Positions 47,371-57,270 are shown, counted from the stretch's first letter. The stretch: DNA of 58,339 nt from Prochlorococcus sp. AG-347-L17 (GCA_003278925.1 QCCN01000010.1:1-58339); one strand, 5' to 3'. The notes: generated from the letters alone by a model not told the origin. Program-made: numbers and translations.

Positions 47371-50300
47371 ATGGGAGAGAGTATCAAAAGAATCGTTGGC
47401 CCATATCAAGATAGTTATTCCCCAAATGGAATAATTGGCGAGAAAGATGCGTGTGGAGTTGGTTTCATAGCAAATATTAAAGGGATAGAAAGCAATTGGA
47501 TCCTAAAACAGTCCCTAAAAGGCCTTAACTGCATGGAACATAGAGGGGGTTGTGGAGGAGATAGTGATTCAGGAGATGGAGCGGGCATTTTATGTTCAAT
47601 TCCATGGGGATATCTAGAAAAGGAAATTTATCTAAAAAATAATCAAGAATTTAATAGAGGTTTAGGCATGGTTTTTATGCCTAATAAAAAAGAAAAAATT
47701 GAAGTATGTAAATCAATATGTGATCAAGAAGCAGAAAAATTAAAAGTCAACAAAACATATTGGAGAAAAGTACCTGTTAATAATGAAATCTTAGGTCCTT
47801 TAGCTAAAGCAAATGCTCCATTCATCTGTCAGTGGATTTTATATATAGATAAAAAAGATCATCAGGATGTTGAAAGGCTTTTATTTCAATTAAGGAAAAG
47901 AATTGAGAAAAAAATAAGAGAAACTTTCAAAAACGATGTTGGAGATTGTGAATTTTATTTTGCCTCACTAAGTTCTCAAACAGTTGTTTATAAAGGTATG
48001 GTTCGTTCTGAAATATTGTCCGAGTTTTATCAAGATCTAAAAGAAGAAAACTTTAAAGTTTCATTTTCTGTTTATCATCGAAGATTTAGTACTAATACAC
48101 TTCCAAAATGGCCACTAGCTCAACCTATGAGATTTTTGGGTCATAATGGCGAAATAAATACTCTCTTAGGTAATATCAACTGGGCTAAAGCTTCAGAAAC
48201 ACATATAGATGATTTTTGGGGAGATTTATCTAATGAAATCAAGCCTATTGTAGATGTAAACAAAAGTGATTCATCAAATCTTGATGCAACCCTTGAAATC
48301 AATATTCGTTCAGGTCAGCCCATTACTGACTCATTATTAAAACTAGTTCCTGAAGCATTTAGAGATCAACCAGAACTTGAGCAGAGAGAAGATATAAAAG
48401 CCTTTTATGAATATTCTGCAAGCCTACAAGAAGCTTGGGATGGTCCAGCACTCCTTGTATTTGCTGATGGAAATTTTGTCGGAGCAACGCTTGATAGAAA
48501 TGGCCTAAGACCAGCAAGATATTCAATCACAAATGATGGTTTTGTAATAATGGGTTCTGAAACAGGAGTAGTAGATCTTGAAGAAGAAAGAGTAATAGAA
48601 AAAGGTCGATTAGGACCGGGACAAATGTTGGCAGTTGATTTTCATCAGAATAGAATCTTAAGAAATTGGGAAGTAAAATCTGAAGCCGCTCAAAGGCATG
48701 ATTATAAAAATCTTCTCAGTAATAGAACTATAAAAATTGAAAATAATGAATGGGTTAAAGACTGCAAACTAAAAGACCTTGAGTTGTTGCAACAACAAAC
48801 TGCATACGGTTTTTCAGCGGAAGATAATGACCTTATCTTAGATTCAATGGCTTCATTAGCTAAAGAGCCTACTTATTGCATGGGCGACGACATCCCATTA
48901 GCAGTTCTTTCATCAAAGCCACATATTTTATACGACTACTTTAAGCAAAGATTTGCGCAAGTTACTAATCCTCCTATTGACCCTCTAAGAGAAAAACTTG
49001 TAATGAGTTTAGAGATGCACTTAGGAGAAAGATGTACACCATTTGAAATTAAAGATGCTAAACCTTTTGTTCATTTACAAAGTCCGATTCTTAATGAGGA
49101 AGAACTCATTTCCATCAAAAAATCAAAAATTAAATCTCAGACAATTTCAAGTTTGTTTGATTTAGAGGACGGTATTCAAGGCTTAGAGAACAAATTAAAA
49201 GCAATCTGTAAACAGAGTGAGCTGTCTATAAAAGAAGGTTGCTCTTTAATTATTATTTCTGATAAGGGAATTAATCCTAAAAAGACTTTTATACCTCCTT
49301 TACTTGCTGTTGGAGCAATTCATCATTATCTTCTTAAAAAAGAAATTAGGCTAAAAGCCTCTCTAATAATTGAGACCGGTCAATGTTGGAGCACACATCA
49401 CTTAGCTTGTTTAATTGGATATGGAGCAAGTGCCGTTTGCCCTTGGTTGACTTTTGAAGCGGGTAGACACTGGTTAAAACATCCAAAAACACAAAAACTG
49501 ATTGATAGCAAAAAAATAAATCCAATATCAATAGTTGATGTTCAAGAAAATATTAAAAAAGCTCTAGAAGACGGTCTAAGAAAAATTCTCTCAAAAATAG
49601 GCATCTCACTTTTATCTAGTTACCATGGCGCACAAATTTTTGAAGCTGTAGGCCTTGGATCTGACTTAATAAAAATTGCTTTTAATGGTACAACAAGTCG
49701 TATCGCTGGCATAACATTAAAAGAATTAACTAATGAAACACTTTCAATACATACGAAAGCCTATCCAGAGATCGATTTAAAGAAATTAGAATTTTTAGGA
49801 TTTGTACAATTTAGAAATAATGGAGAATATCATTCAAATAATCCAGAGATGTCCAAAGTTTTACATTCAGCGGTAAAACAAGGGCCAGGATACGATCATT
49901 TTGAAACTTACAAAAAACTTATTAGTAATAGACCGACAACATCTCTTAGAGATTTACTAACAATTAATTCAAAAAGAAAAAGTATTCCATTAGAGGAAGT
50001 TGAAAGTGTTGAATCAATTTGCAAAAGATTCTGTACTGGAGGAATGAGTTTAGGTGCTTTATCAAGAGAAGCGCATGAAGTTTTAGCAGTTGCAATGAAC
50101 AGAATTGGAGGAAAAAGTAATAGTGGAGAAGGGGGAGAAGATCCAGCTCGTTTTAATGTTTTAAATGATATTGATGAAAATACTCAGTCAGCGACGTTGC
50201 CATTTATTAAAGGCTTAGAGAATGGAGACACCGCATGCTCAGCTATTAAACAAATAGCATCAGGAAGATTTGGAGTTACACCTGAATATCTAAGAAGTGG

Positions 50301-51942
50301 TAAACAACTCGAAATTAAAATGGCTCAAGGAGCAAAACCCGGAGAGGGGGGACAATTACCTGGTCCAAAAGTTGATTCTTACATCGCAAAACTAAGAAAT
50401 AGTAAACCTGGAGTAGCTTTAATATCTCCTCCCCCGCATCATGATATTTATTCAATTGAAGATTTAGCTCAACTTATCCACGACTTACACCAAGTTCATC
50501 CAAAAGCGAAAGTAAGCGTTAAACTGGTTTCTGAAATTGGTATTGGCACTATTGCTGCTGGAGTAAGCAAAGCTAATGCAGATGTAATTCAAATATCAGG
50601 TCATGATGGAGGTACAGGTGCTTCACCCTTGAGTTCTATTAAACATGCAGGTTTACCATGGGAACTAGGTGTAGCTGAGGTTCATAAATCTCTCTTAGAG
50701 AATAACTTACGCGAAAGAGTAATTTTGAGAACTGATGGAGGTCTCAAAACAGGCTGGGACGTAGTTATTGCAGCTTTACTAGGTGCTGAAGAATATGGTT
50801 TTGGTTCAGTAGCGATGATTGCTGAAGGATGCATAATGGCTAGGGTTTGTCATACAAACAAGTGTCCTGTTGGAGTTGCTACTCAAAAAGAAGAATTAAG
50901 AAAAAGATTTAAAGGTATTCCAGAAAATGTTGTCAATTTTTTCTTGTATATTGCTGAAGAAGTAAGACAGATAATGAGTAGTATCGGTGTTTCTAATATG
51001 GAAGAACTTATTGGTAATCAAGAATTTCTTTCTGCAAGAAATATCGATCTTCCAAAAACTTCCAATATTGATCTTTCTTCTTTAGTAAATAATCACTCAA
51101 CCCCTGATAGATCATGGTTAAAACATTCAAAAACTGCCCATAGTAATGGTTCTGTATTAGAAGACGAGTTTTTGTCTGATACTGAATTTATAGATTCAAT
51201 TAAAAATCACGAAATATTAAGCAAAGAAATTGAGATAAAAAATACAGATAGAAGTGTTTGTGCGAAAATATCAGGCGAAATCGCAGAACTTCACGGCAAC
51301 ACTGGCTTCAATGGCAAACTCAACTTAAATTTCAAAGGATATGCAGGACAAAGCTTTGGTGCCTTTTTATTGAAGGGAATGAATGTTCAATTAATCGGAG
51401 AAGCTAATGATTATGTTTGTAAAGGAATGAATGGAGGCATACTCACAATTATTCCACCAAAAATAAATGAAATCTCCTCCGAACAAGTCATTTTAGGAAA
51501 CACCTGTCTTTATGGGGCAACTGGTGGGAAATTATTTGCATTAGGAAAATCGGGAGAAAGATTTGCTGTAAGAAATAGTGGTGCTACAGCGGTAACAGAA
51601 GGAGCAGGTGATCATTGTTGTGAATACATGACTGGTGGGAAAGTAGTTATTTTAGGTTCCACAGGAAGGAATATTGGTGCGGGCATGACTGGTGGAATAG
51701 CTTTTATAATCGATGAGAAGAATGATTTAAGTAATAAAGTTAACAAGGAAATAGTTAGCATTCATAAAATAACTTCATCAAAGCAGGAAGACATCTTATT
51801 GGAAATTATTAGAGAATATCGAGAAAAAACAAATAGCTTAAAGGCTGCCAAAATTATTGAAAATTGGTCTTATTACAAAAGTACTTTCAAATTAATAGTT
51901 CCCCCAAGCGAAGAAGAGATGCTTGGTATAAAAAAAATGTAA
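47371..51942 (+). CDS. gltB: Ferredoxin-dependent glutamate synthase (Fd-GOGAT)
   Basis: 1523 residues. Transfers the glutamine amide to 2-oxoglutarate with electrons from ferredoxin. The N-terminal class II amidotransferase domain begins at Cys28 (DACGVGFIANIKG) after a propeptide; the central and FMN-binding domains carry GEGGEDPARF, GAKPGEGGQLPGPKV and GHDGGTGASP; the 3Fe-4S cluster cysteines are Cys1154, Cys1160 and Cys1165 in CIMARVCHTNKC. The C-terminal GXGXG beta-helix follows. Cyanobacterial enzymes of this type are also called GlsF. No small NADPH subunit gene accompanies it. Confidence 0.96.
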   Translation: MGESIKRIVGPYQDSYSPNGIIGEKDACGVGFIANIKGIESNWILKQSLKGLNCMEHRGGCGGDSDSGDGAGILCSIPWGYLEKEIYLKNNQEFNRGLGMVFMPNKKEKIEVCKSICDQEAEKLKVNKTYWRKVPVNNEILGPLAKANAPFICQWILYIDKKDHQDVERLLFQLRKRIEKKIRETFKNDVGDCEFYFASLSSQTVVYKGMVRSEILSEFYQDLKEENFKVSFSVYHRRFSTNTLPKWPLAQPMRFLGHNGEINTLLGNINWAKASETHIDDFWGDLSNEIKPIVDVNKSDSSNLDATLEINIRSGQPITDSLLKLVPEAFRDQPELEQREDIKAFYEYSASLQEAWDGPALLVFADGNFVGATLDRNGLRPARYSITNDGFVIMGSETGVVDLEEERVIEKGRLGPGQMLAVDFHQNRILRNWEVKSEAAQRHDYKNLLSNRTIKIENNEWVKDCKLKDLELLQQQTAYGFSAEDNDLILDSMASLAKEPTYCMGDDIPLAVLSSKPHILYDYFKQRFAQVTNPPIDPLREKLVMSLEMHLGERCTPFEIKDAKPFVHLQSPILNEEELISIKKSKIKSQTISSLFDLEDGIQGLENKLKAICKQSELSIKEGCSLIIISDKGINPKKTFIPPLLAVGAIHHYLLKKEIRLKASLIIETGQCWSTHHLACLIGYGASAVCPWLTFEAGRHWLKHPKTQKLIDSKKINPISIVDVQENIKKALEDGLRKILSKIGISLLSSYHGAQIFEAVGLGSDLIKIAFNGTTSRIAGITLKELTNETLSIHTKAYPEIDLKKLEFLGFVQFRNNGEYHSNNPEMSKVLHSAVKQGPGYDHFETYKKLISNRPTTSLRDLLTINSKRKSIPLEEVESVESICKRFCTGGMSLGALSREAHEVLAVAMNRIGGKSNSGEGGEDPARFNVLNDIDENTQSATLPFIKGLENGDTACSAIKQIASGRFGVTPEYLRSGKQLEIKMAQGAKPGEGGQLPGPKVDSYIAKLRNSKPGVALISPPPHHDIYSIEDLAQLIHDLHQVHPKAKVSVKLVSEIGIGTIAAGVSKANADVIQISGHDGGTGASPLSSIKHAGLPWELGVAEVHKSLLENNLRERVILRTDGGLKTGWDVVIAALLGAEEYGFGSVAMIAEGCIMARVCHTNKCPVGVATQKEELRKRFKGIPENVVNFFLYIAEEVRQIMSSIGVSNMEELIGNQEFLSARNIDLPKTSNIDLSSLVNNHSTPDRSWLKHSKTAHSNGSVLEDEFLSDTEFIDSIKNHEILSKEIEIKNTDRSVCAKISGEIAELHGNTGFNGKLNLNFKGYAGQSFGAFLLKGMNVQLIGEANDYVCKGMNGGILTIIPPKINEISSEQVILGNTCLYGATGGKLFALGKSGERFAVRNSGATAVTEGAGDHCCEYMTGGKVVILGSTGRNIGAGMTGGIAFIIDEKNDLSNKVNKEIVSIHKITSSKQEDILLEIIREYREKTNSLKAAKIIENWSYYKSTFKLIVPPSEEEMLGIKKM

Positions 51943-52236
51943 ATGCCTTTCTTTGTAAAAACTGAAATTATAAAAAAAGAATACTTAATTAATAATGATT
52001 TAAAACGAAAAATAATTAACGAACATATTGATTGGGTAAAAAAATTAAAAACAGAGGGAATTAATATAAAAAGTGGCTTTTTAGTAGATGAGTTAAATAG
52101 GCCAGGTGACGGCGGATTACTTATTCTTGAGATGAATAACTATAGCAATGCACTAAAAATAATAAAGAATGACCCAATGATTAAAAATGATCTAGTTGAA
52201 TGGAAATTAAATGAGTGGGTTGATCCAAATAAATGA
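51943..52236 (+). CDS. YciI-like protein
   Basis: 97-residue small protein with the YciI-type pattern: MPFFVKTEIIKKEY, NEHIDWVKKLKTEGINIKSGFLVDE, GDGGLLILEMNNYSNALKIIKNDPM and a C-terminal WKLNEWV. The YciI fold is ferredoxin-like and its role is unknown. It starts on the base following the glutamate synthase stop, so it is co-transcribed. Ends 6 bp from convergent lipA. Confidence 0.75.
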   Translation: MPFFVKTEIIKKEYLINNDLKRKIINEHIDWVKKLKTEGINIKSGFLVDELNRPGDGGLLILEMNNYSNALKIIKNDPMIKNDLVEWKLNEWVDPNK

Positions 52237-52242
52237 ATATAA

Positions 52243-53136
52243 CTATCTTGGATACTTATTCATAAGTTTTTGAATCTCTTCAGCATGGTAGCTACTACGA
52301 GTTAAAGGAGAACTAACTACTTGCATGAAGTTTAAATCTTTTTCTCCGAACACTTTAAAGTAGTTAAATTTTGAAGGACTTACAAATCTTTTAACAGGTA
52401 AATGATTAGGGCCAGGAGATAAATATTGGCCAATAGTAACAATATCAACGAAATTACTTTTTAAATCCTTAAGCAGACTTAAGACCTCCTCGTCTTTTTC
52501 CCCTAAACCAAGCATAAAGCCTGACTTTGTATAAATTTTGGGAGAATAGTCTCTGGTTCTTTTAAGCAACTCAAGAGTTCTTTCATATTTGCCTTGAGGT
52601 CTTACTTTTTTATATAGCGAAGACACAGTCTCAATATTGTGGTTTAAAACATTTGGATTTGAATCAAGAACTTTTTCAAGCGCTTTCCAGTTGCCACAAA
52701 GATCAGGTATTAGAAGCTCAATAGTAGTTTCAGGAGATTTTTCTCTTATTTGATGAACACATTGAAAAAATTGAGATGCGCCACCATCATCAAGATCGTC
52801 TCTATTAACTGATGTGATTACAACATGCTTAAGCTTCATTCTAAAAACAGCTTCGGCTAAACGATATGGTTCAGTTGGGTCTAAGTCTCTCTTAGATCTA
52901 TCAAAATCAATATCGCAATATGGACATGCCCTAGTACAACCAGGGCCCATTATGAGGAAAGTTGCAGTTCCACTAGCAAAACATTCGCCTATATTTGGAC
53001 AGCTTGCTTCTTGACATACTGTATTGAGATTTAAATCATTTAATAAATTTGCAGTATTACCAATTCGCTCAACTTGTGGAGCTTTGACCCTTAACCATTC
53101 AGGTTTTGAAATTAAACTATTAGGATTATTAGTCAC
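52243..53136 (-). CDS. lipA: Lipoyl synthase (LipA)
   Basis: 297-residue radical SAM enzyme that inserts two sulfurs into protein-bound octanoate. The auxiliary cluster motif [12 protein letters not shown] gives Cys41, Cys46 and Cys52, and the SAM cluster CTRACPYC gives Cys67, Cys71 and Cys74. Other family segments are [15 protein letters not shown] and [15 protein letters not shown], and the C-terminal serine of the family (RSSYHAEE) is present. Complete and of normal length. Confidence 0.96.
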   Translation of the reverse strand: MTNNPNSLISKPEWLRVKAPQVERIGNTANLLNDLNLNTVCQEASCPNIGECFASGTATFLIMGPGCTRACPYCDIDFDRSKRDLDPTEPYRLAEAVFRMKLKHVVITSVNRDDLDDGGASQFFQCVHQIREKSPETTIELLIPDLCGNWKALEKVLDSNPNVLNHNIETVSSLYKKVRPQGKYERTLELLKRTRDYSPKIYTKSGFMLGLGEKDEEVLSLLKDLKSNFVDIVTIGQYLSPGPNHLPVKRFVSPSKFNYFKVFGEKDLNFMQVVSSPLTRSSYHAEEIQKLMNKYPR

Positions 53137-53429
53137 ATTAAATCTTCTTGACCTGTAATTTTATTTTACTAAAAACAAGATGAATTAACTATTTATAATT
53201 TCAAAGACGAAGCTCATTCAACAGAAGTAAATAAATAAATGAATTCAACTAATCCTTCTGGGATTTAGAAAAATTTTAATTAAATTTACTAGTTACACCA
53301 CGTTCTTGTTTCATTAACTAAAATTGAATCAGATTTCATAACGTTATTTTTAATACAGATATCAGAACGTACTATTTAAAAAAATATTTCTACATAGATG
53401 ATTACAATTGCTTTAATTTGTACTAAAAA
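53137..53429. other. Gene-free divergent gap between lipA and the resolvase-like gene
   Basis: 293 bp, strongly AT-rich, with several short runs of T and A. No tRNA-like fold, no perfect long palindrome and no convincing coding frame were seen. It must hold both divergent promoters. Confidence 0.45.
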
Positions 53430-54104
53430 GTGTTTTTAAAATTATTTTTTGATACAGTAAAAAATATACGTAATAAAACATTGACTTTTAAATTCAAAAG
53501 AAAACGTATTTTATTATCGGAAAAAAGTAAAAACTCTAAAGCAATAGGTTATGCTAGAGCTACTGATAACGAATATGAATATTTAGAAGAGCAAATAAAA
53601 ATTTTAAAGGAAGAGGGTTGCACTCTAGTGTTCTCTGAATTTATAAGTTTAGATGAAGAAATCAAACCCCAACTCAATAAAGCTATAAATTCCTTATCAA
53701 AAGGCGATCAATTAATAATAACTCAGCTTGATCGAGCATTTAAAAATAAAAAAGAATGTTTGATAACAATAAATAAACTTATTAATAAGGATATTCAATT
53801 GCGAACTTTGACTGGTTTTTTTGCTGCTAATGAATCTTCTATTGCAAATTCTTCAATTTTTAAGGTTTTATATGAATTAGATAATTTAGAAGACAAAAGT
53901 TTAGGTGAAAGAAAAAAAGAACAACTATTACGCAGAAAATTATCTGGAAATAATTTGGGAGGAAGGCCCAAAATAAGTCCTCTAAAAGAATCTTTAGTCA
54001 TCAGATTGCGTAATGAAGGATATTCTTATCGATCAATCAGATCACAAACAGGAATTGCGTTATCAACAATAAGAAGAGTAATTTTGGAAGGAGAACTAAC
54101 ATAA
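53430..54104 (+). CDS. Resolvase/invertase-family protein with altered catalytic residues
   Basis: 224 residues from a GTG start. A serine-recombinase N-terminal domain begins at residue 38: AIGYARATDNEYEYLEEQ, LIITQLDRAFKN, then IANSSIFKVLYELDNLEDKSLGERKKEQ. A C-terminal helix-turn-helix follows a GGRPK hinge (about 178-181), with RSIRSQTGIALSTIRRVILE. The position of the nucleophilic Ser in the usual GYARVST is Thr45 here, and the second Arg of the usual RLGR is Lys105. The basic N-terminal 37 residues are atypical. It may be a DNA-binding protein or an inactive relative. Start uncertain. Confidence 0.75.
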   Translation: MFLKLFFDTVKNIRNKTLTFKFKRKRILLSEKSKNSKAIGYARATDNEYEYLEEQIKILKEEGCTLVFSEFISLDEEIKPQLNKAINSLSKGDQLIITQLDRAFKNKKECLITINKLINKDIQLRTLTGFFAANESSIANSSIFKVLYELDNLEDKSLGERKKEQLLRRKLSGNNLGGRPKISPLKESLVIRLRNEGYSYRSIRSQTGIALSTIRRVILEGELT

Positions 54105-54105
54105 A

Positions 54106-54318
54106 ATGAAGAGGAAAGAAATTGAAAATTTAATTAAAGAAAATTTTAAAGATACCGCGTTGCGTATTTATGAATTAGATAATGAAGATAGAAAAAGTTT
54201 ATTAGCTGAATATAGAGAATGGATTATGAATGATTTAGATTTTGAAGAAGTAATGATGTTGCCTTATGAAGCCTATACTGACAAATTAGATTCTAATTTC
54301 TTAGAAGATTCACTTTAG
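54106..54318 (+). CDS. Small acidic protein of unknown function
   Basis: 70 residues, largely helical: IENLIKENFKDTALRIYELDNEDRK, then LLAEYREWIMNDLDFEEVMMLPYEAYTDKLDS. No membrane segment or recognisable motif. Its ATG comes two bases after the resolvase-like gene's stop, so it is probably translated from the same message. Overlaps the convergent serine hydrolase end by 4 bp. Function not recognised. Confidence 0.6.
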   Translation: MKRKEIENLIKENFKDTALRIYELDNEDRKSLLAEYREWIMNDLDFEEVMMLPYEAYTDKLDSNFLEDSL

Positions 54319-55223
54319 TCCTCAATAGTATATCTCTTATTAAAATCGTATACTTCTTTTGCTATGAACGGTAAAAGGGAAGAATCTTTGGAATATTTTT
54401 CTCCATTACAAAAAACTACTAATAAAGTTTGTAGAGATTGATTATTAATCCACCAAGCAGAATCATGCCTAACTTCAGACATTAAGCCTGCTTTACTCCA
54501 AAGATTAATGCTTTCTGGTAATCCTTCACCCAAAAAACCATCTATTTGATTAAGAGAATCGTTTTTAAGAACAACTTTATTTAAATTTCTTTTTAAAAAA
54601 CTTCGCAAATTTAAATTATTATCTTGATAATCAATATGAATCATAATTTCCTCCAAAACCCTTGCAGCTGAGTCAGAGTTCATAGCGTTTCTATTTTTAT
54701 TATCATATCCATAAAATTCTTTCTCACGACCAAATGGTCCATCATCCCAAGTCTTCTGACAGCAATTTATACCAACCAATTCTTCCCAATTTAAATCATG
54801 TAACCAATCATTTATTATACTTCTTTGGTATTTCCAATTTTCCCATAATTCGCCTTCAATACGAGGTCCACTTGTTGTTCCAGTAAGTAAATCAATTAAA
54901 AAGCTTGTTGCATTATTACTAGAGAAAGACAACATTTTCCCTACAGCATCAATAATTTCATCTGATAATAATAAACTTCCTTTTTTAATCCAATAAAATG
55001 CAGCAAGGCCATAAACTAACTTGACTATGCTGGCAGGGTAAACCATTTTTTTGTTATTAATGCCAGTTCCAAAACCTTTAAATACATTTTTATTTTCACT
55101 TTTATAATTAATCCAAGTTATCGAAATATCTTCTCTTGAAAAATCTTTATCATGAGAGCATACTCTCCTTAAAATATCATTTAAGGCTAGACTCATCTCC
55201 TGACTTAAATAGTAAAAAGACAT
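54315..55223 (-). CDS. Class A beta-lactamase-like serine hydrolase
   Basis: 302 residues. Penicillin-binding/beta-lactamase fold: SxxK at Ser65-Lys68 (VYPASIVKLV), an SxN-like SSNN around residue 102-104 and KAG at 244-246 in place of KTG. No signal peptide or membrane segment is visible, unlike a classical secreted lactamase. May act on a peptidoglycan fragment or ester, but is not shown to give drug resistance. Residue 10 is an alternative Met. The start codon is 3 bp from the divergent NlpC/P60 gene. Confidence 0.8.
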   Translation of the reverse strand: MSFYYLSQEMSLALNDILRRVCSHDKDFSREDISITWINYKSENKNVFKGFGTGINNKKMVYPASIVKLVYGLAAFYWIKKGSLLLSDEIIDAVGKMLSFSSNNATSFLIDLLTGTTSGPRIEGELWENWKYQRSIINDWLHDLNWEELVGINCCQKTWDDGPFGREKEFYGYDNKNRNAMNSDSAARVLEEIMIHIDYQDNNLNLRSFLKRNLNKVVLKNDSLNQIDGFLGEGLPESINLWSKAGLMSEVRHDSAWWINNQSLQTLLVVFCNGEKYSKDSSLLPFIAKEVYDFNKRYTIED

Positions 55224-55226
55224 TGA

Positions 55227-55985
55227 ATGGAAATTTATAAAAATCCTATCTCACTATTTAAACAAACTAATTTTTCAAAAACTATTTGGTGGCAATTAAA
55301 AGTTAATATTTCGGGATATCAAAATGAAACGGAAGATAAATTAGTTACTGAAATATTTAAAAATAGAATTTTTAGGCTTATTTATCCAAATATTTATCAA
55401 AACAACCATAAATATTCAAGAATACTAGTTCAACTATATGAAGATGGTTACGTCTGTTGGATAAATTTAGATGGATTAATTATTGAGAAATACGAATTCA
55501 AAAAAAATAACAGTTTAGAAAATGAACACTTCTTTATAGAAGATAAAGTTAACTCAATTTTAAAATGGATCAAGGATCAATCTGAGTTAAATAATGAATA
55601 TCTTTGGGGAGGTACATTAGGACCCAATTTTGATTGTTCTGGATTAATTCAGACTGCTTTTTTAAAGCATCAAATTTTTATACCTCGAGACTCTTTTCAA
55701 ATAAAAAGTTTTTGTAAGCACCTTTTTTATTACAAAAAATCGTATGCGGCTCTACGACCTGGCGATCTTTTATTTTTTGGAAATGAAGAAAAATGTGATC
55801 ATATTGGAATCTACAAAGGAGACGGATTCTATTACCATAGCTCTGGAGTAGATTTTGGCAGAAATGGAATAGGATTAGATACCCTAAAAAAGTCTAATGA
55901 TAAAATCTCATTGCATTATAAATCTAAACTTATTTCGGCAGGAAGAGTAGTTAGAAATTATAGATGGGACCGTACTATACGTTAA
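55227..55985 (+). CDS. NlpC/P60 cysteine peptidase with N-terminal SH3-like domain
   Basis: 252 residues. The N-terminal ~90 residues fit a bacterial SH3-like domain (YEDGYVCWINLDGL). The catalytic NlpC/P60 domain carries Cys137 in FDCSGLIQTAF, His192 in DHIGIY and a third polar residue near His204. The layout recalls gamma-D-Glu-diaminopimelate endopeptidases of Nostoc/Anabaena, which cut peptidoglycan stem peptides. No signal peptide is visible, so recycling in the cytoplasm or unusual export is implied. Head-to-head with a beta-lactamase-like gene. Confidence 0.86.
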   Translation: MEIYKNPISLFKQTNFSKTIWWQLKVNISGYQNETEDKLVTEIFKNRIFRLIYPNIYQNNHKYSRILVQLYEDGYVCWINLDGLIIEKYEFKKNNSLENEHFFIEDKVNSILKWIKDQSELNNEYLWGGTLGPNFDCSGLIQTAFLKHQIFIPRDSFQIKSFCKHLFYYKKSYAALRPGDLLFFGNEEKCDHIGIYKGDGFYYHSSGVDFGRNGIGLDTLKKSNDKISLHYKSKLISAGRVVRNYRWDRTIR

Positions 55986-56040
55986 TTTATAGCTCAACTT
56001 TAAATTAAATTAAAATATTACTTATTCTTTTATTTAGAAA

Positions 56041-56640
56041 TTAACCAGCAGTCCAAATATTTTTAATGATTGGCATTATGGTATCTAAGTGTAATGTCCC
56101 AACAAGTAACCAAGCAAAAACAGCTCCTCCACATCCTCCTAACCAAAATCCACTTGTAAAATCAGCCCAACCAGCTCTTGTAAATAAGTCCTTTGGCGGA
56201 TTATTAACAGTCGCATCTGGAGGTTGAACATTAGGTGCTTTACCAGGTGCATTGTATAGCACAAAAAGTGCTGTCAAAATATGAACAGCTCCAATAGTAG
56301 CGAGAAGTCCAGCTGTTAGAGCAAATTCAGAATTTCTTAATGGGCCAGTCATGGTAAAAGGTCCGTATAGAAGATATCCAAAAGCTGCTCCAGTTTCTAA
56401 ACCTCTAAAATTAGGGGAAATACCTTCTCTGTAAAAAGGTAAATTATTTATAAAGGCTTTTGTAAAATAACCACTATTAACTGGAGTAGCTAAATTACCA
56501 ACGAAAGGATCAGCAACTGTTTTTACTGCCCATTGTTCTGCTACGCCAATATCATTTGGTTGTACAGAAGTATCTATGTATTTCTCATCAAACTTAATAG
56601 AACTTGTTGATTCAGAGAATGATTTTTGAAAGTCGCTCAT
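56041..56640 (-). CDS. psaL: Photosystem I reaction centre subunit XI (PsaL)
   Basis: 199 residues. Shows the PsaL core [47 protein letters not shown] with three transmembrane helices and a C-terminal lumenal segment with [25 protein letters not shown]. PsaL holds PSI trimers together in cyanobacteria. Leftward and downstream of psaI; the two are probably one transcript. Confidence 0.96.
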   Translation of the reverse strand: MSDFQKSFSESTSSIKFDEKYIDTSVQPNDIGVAEQWAVKTVADPFVGNLATPVNSGYFTKAFINNLPFYREGISPNFRGLETGAAFGYLLYGPFTMTGPLRNSEFALTAGLLATIGAVHILTALFVLYNAPGKAPNVQPPDATVNNPPKDLFTRAGWADFTSGFWLGGCGGAVFAWLLVGTLHLDTIMPIIKNIWTAG

Positions 56641-56667
56641 TTTTTTAATAGTTTAGTGTTTGATAAT

Positions 56668-56781
56668 TTATTCAGTTGCTGTAATTAATCTTCCAATCAA
56701 TACGATAAAAACAGCAGGCATTGCTATACCAATTAATGGAACAAAAATTGAGGGTAAAAGACTTGGTAAATCAGATGGCAT
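56668..56781 (-). CDS. psaI: Photosystem I reaction centre subunit VIII (PsaI)
   Basis: 37-residue single-helix protein: MPSDLPSLLPSIFVPLIGIAMPAVFIVLIGRLITATE. The LPSI(F/L)VPLIG pattern is the recognised PsaI core and the position just upstream of psaL agrees. It sits next to PsaL in the PSI trimer core. Confidence 0.93.
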   Translation of the reverse strand: MPSDLPSLLPSIFVPLIGIAMPAVFIVLIGRLITATE

Positions 56782-56873
56782 AGTTCTTTAAACATCTTTA
56801 AACACTTTAGTATTGATAAGCGAAATAATGTTAATTTTATTACTGGATGATATAAAAATTATTAACTTTTTAC

Positions 56874-57266
56874 ATGTTAAATTTTTTCACAATTTTACTT
56901 ATTATTTTTATAGGAATATTACTTCTAGTTTTTAAAAAAAGAAGCTTTAAAAATTTAATAAATCAAAGCAATTTAAATTCTATTAAATTAAAGAAAAATA
57001 AAAAAAGTAATAATAAATTTCTATCTAAAAAAAATAGTTATTTATACAATCACGAAGAAAAAAAGTACTCAATATTTTATAAAAATTCTCAAAGAAATAA
57101 AATGATTAGTCTTTTTCAGGGTGATACGGATAATAAATTAAAGGCATTAAAAATTGCGGAAGAATTGGCTGATAAATCAACATTACCAATTTTACGAAAA
57201 GGCTTAAGAGATATTTCTCCTGAAGTCGTTGAAATTTCAGCTTTATTAATAAGACAGTTCAAGTAA
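56874..57266 (+). CDS. Small membrane-anchored HEAT-like protein, function unknown
   Basis: 130 residues. The N-terminal 18 residues are a membrane helix (FFTILLIIFIGILLLVF), a Lys/Asn-rich linker follows, and the C-terminal ~45 residues resemble one HEAT-type helical pair (DNKLKALKIAEELADKSTLPILRKGLRD and ISPEVVEISALLIRQF). This layout suggests a membrane-tethered interaction module. Divergent from psaI by 92 bp. Not recognised as a named gene. Confidence 0.65.
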   Translation: MLNFFTILLIIFIGILLLVFKKRSFKNLINQSNLNSIKLKKNKKSNNKFLSKKNSYLYNHEEKKYSIFYKNSQRNKMISLFQGDTDNKLKALKIAEELADKSTLPILRKGLRDISPEVVEISALLIRQFK

Positions 57267-57270
57267 ACAA

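Noticed and set aside
53430..54104. Interpretation as part of an insertion sequence or invertible element
   Set aside because: No terminal inverted repeats, no flanking direct repeats and no other transposition gene were visible on either side; composition matches the surroundings.
54315..55223. Calling the serine hydrolase a resistance beta-lactamase
   Set aside because: SxxK is present but KTG is KAG, the SDN motif is changed and there is no export signal; nothing supports antibiotic hydrolysis.
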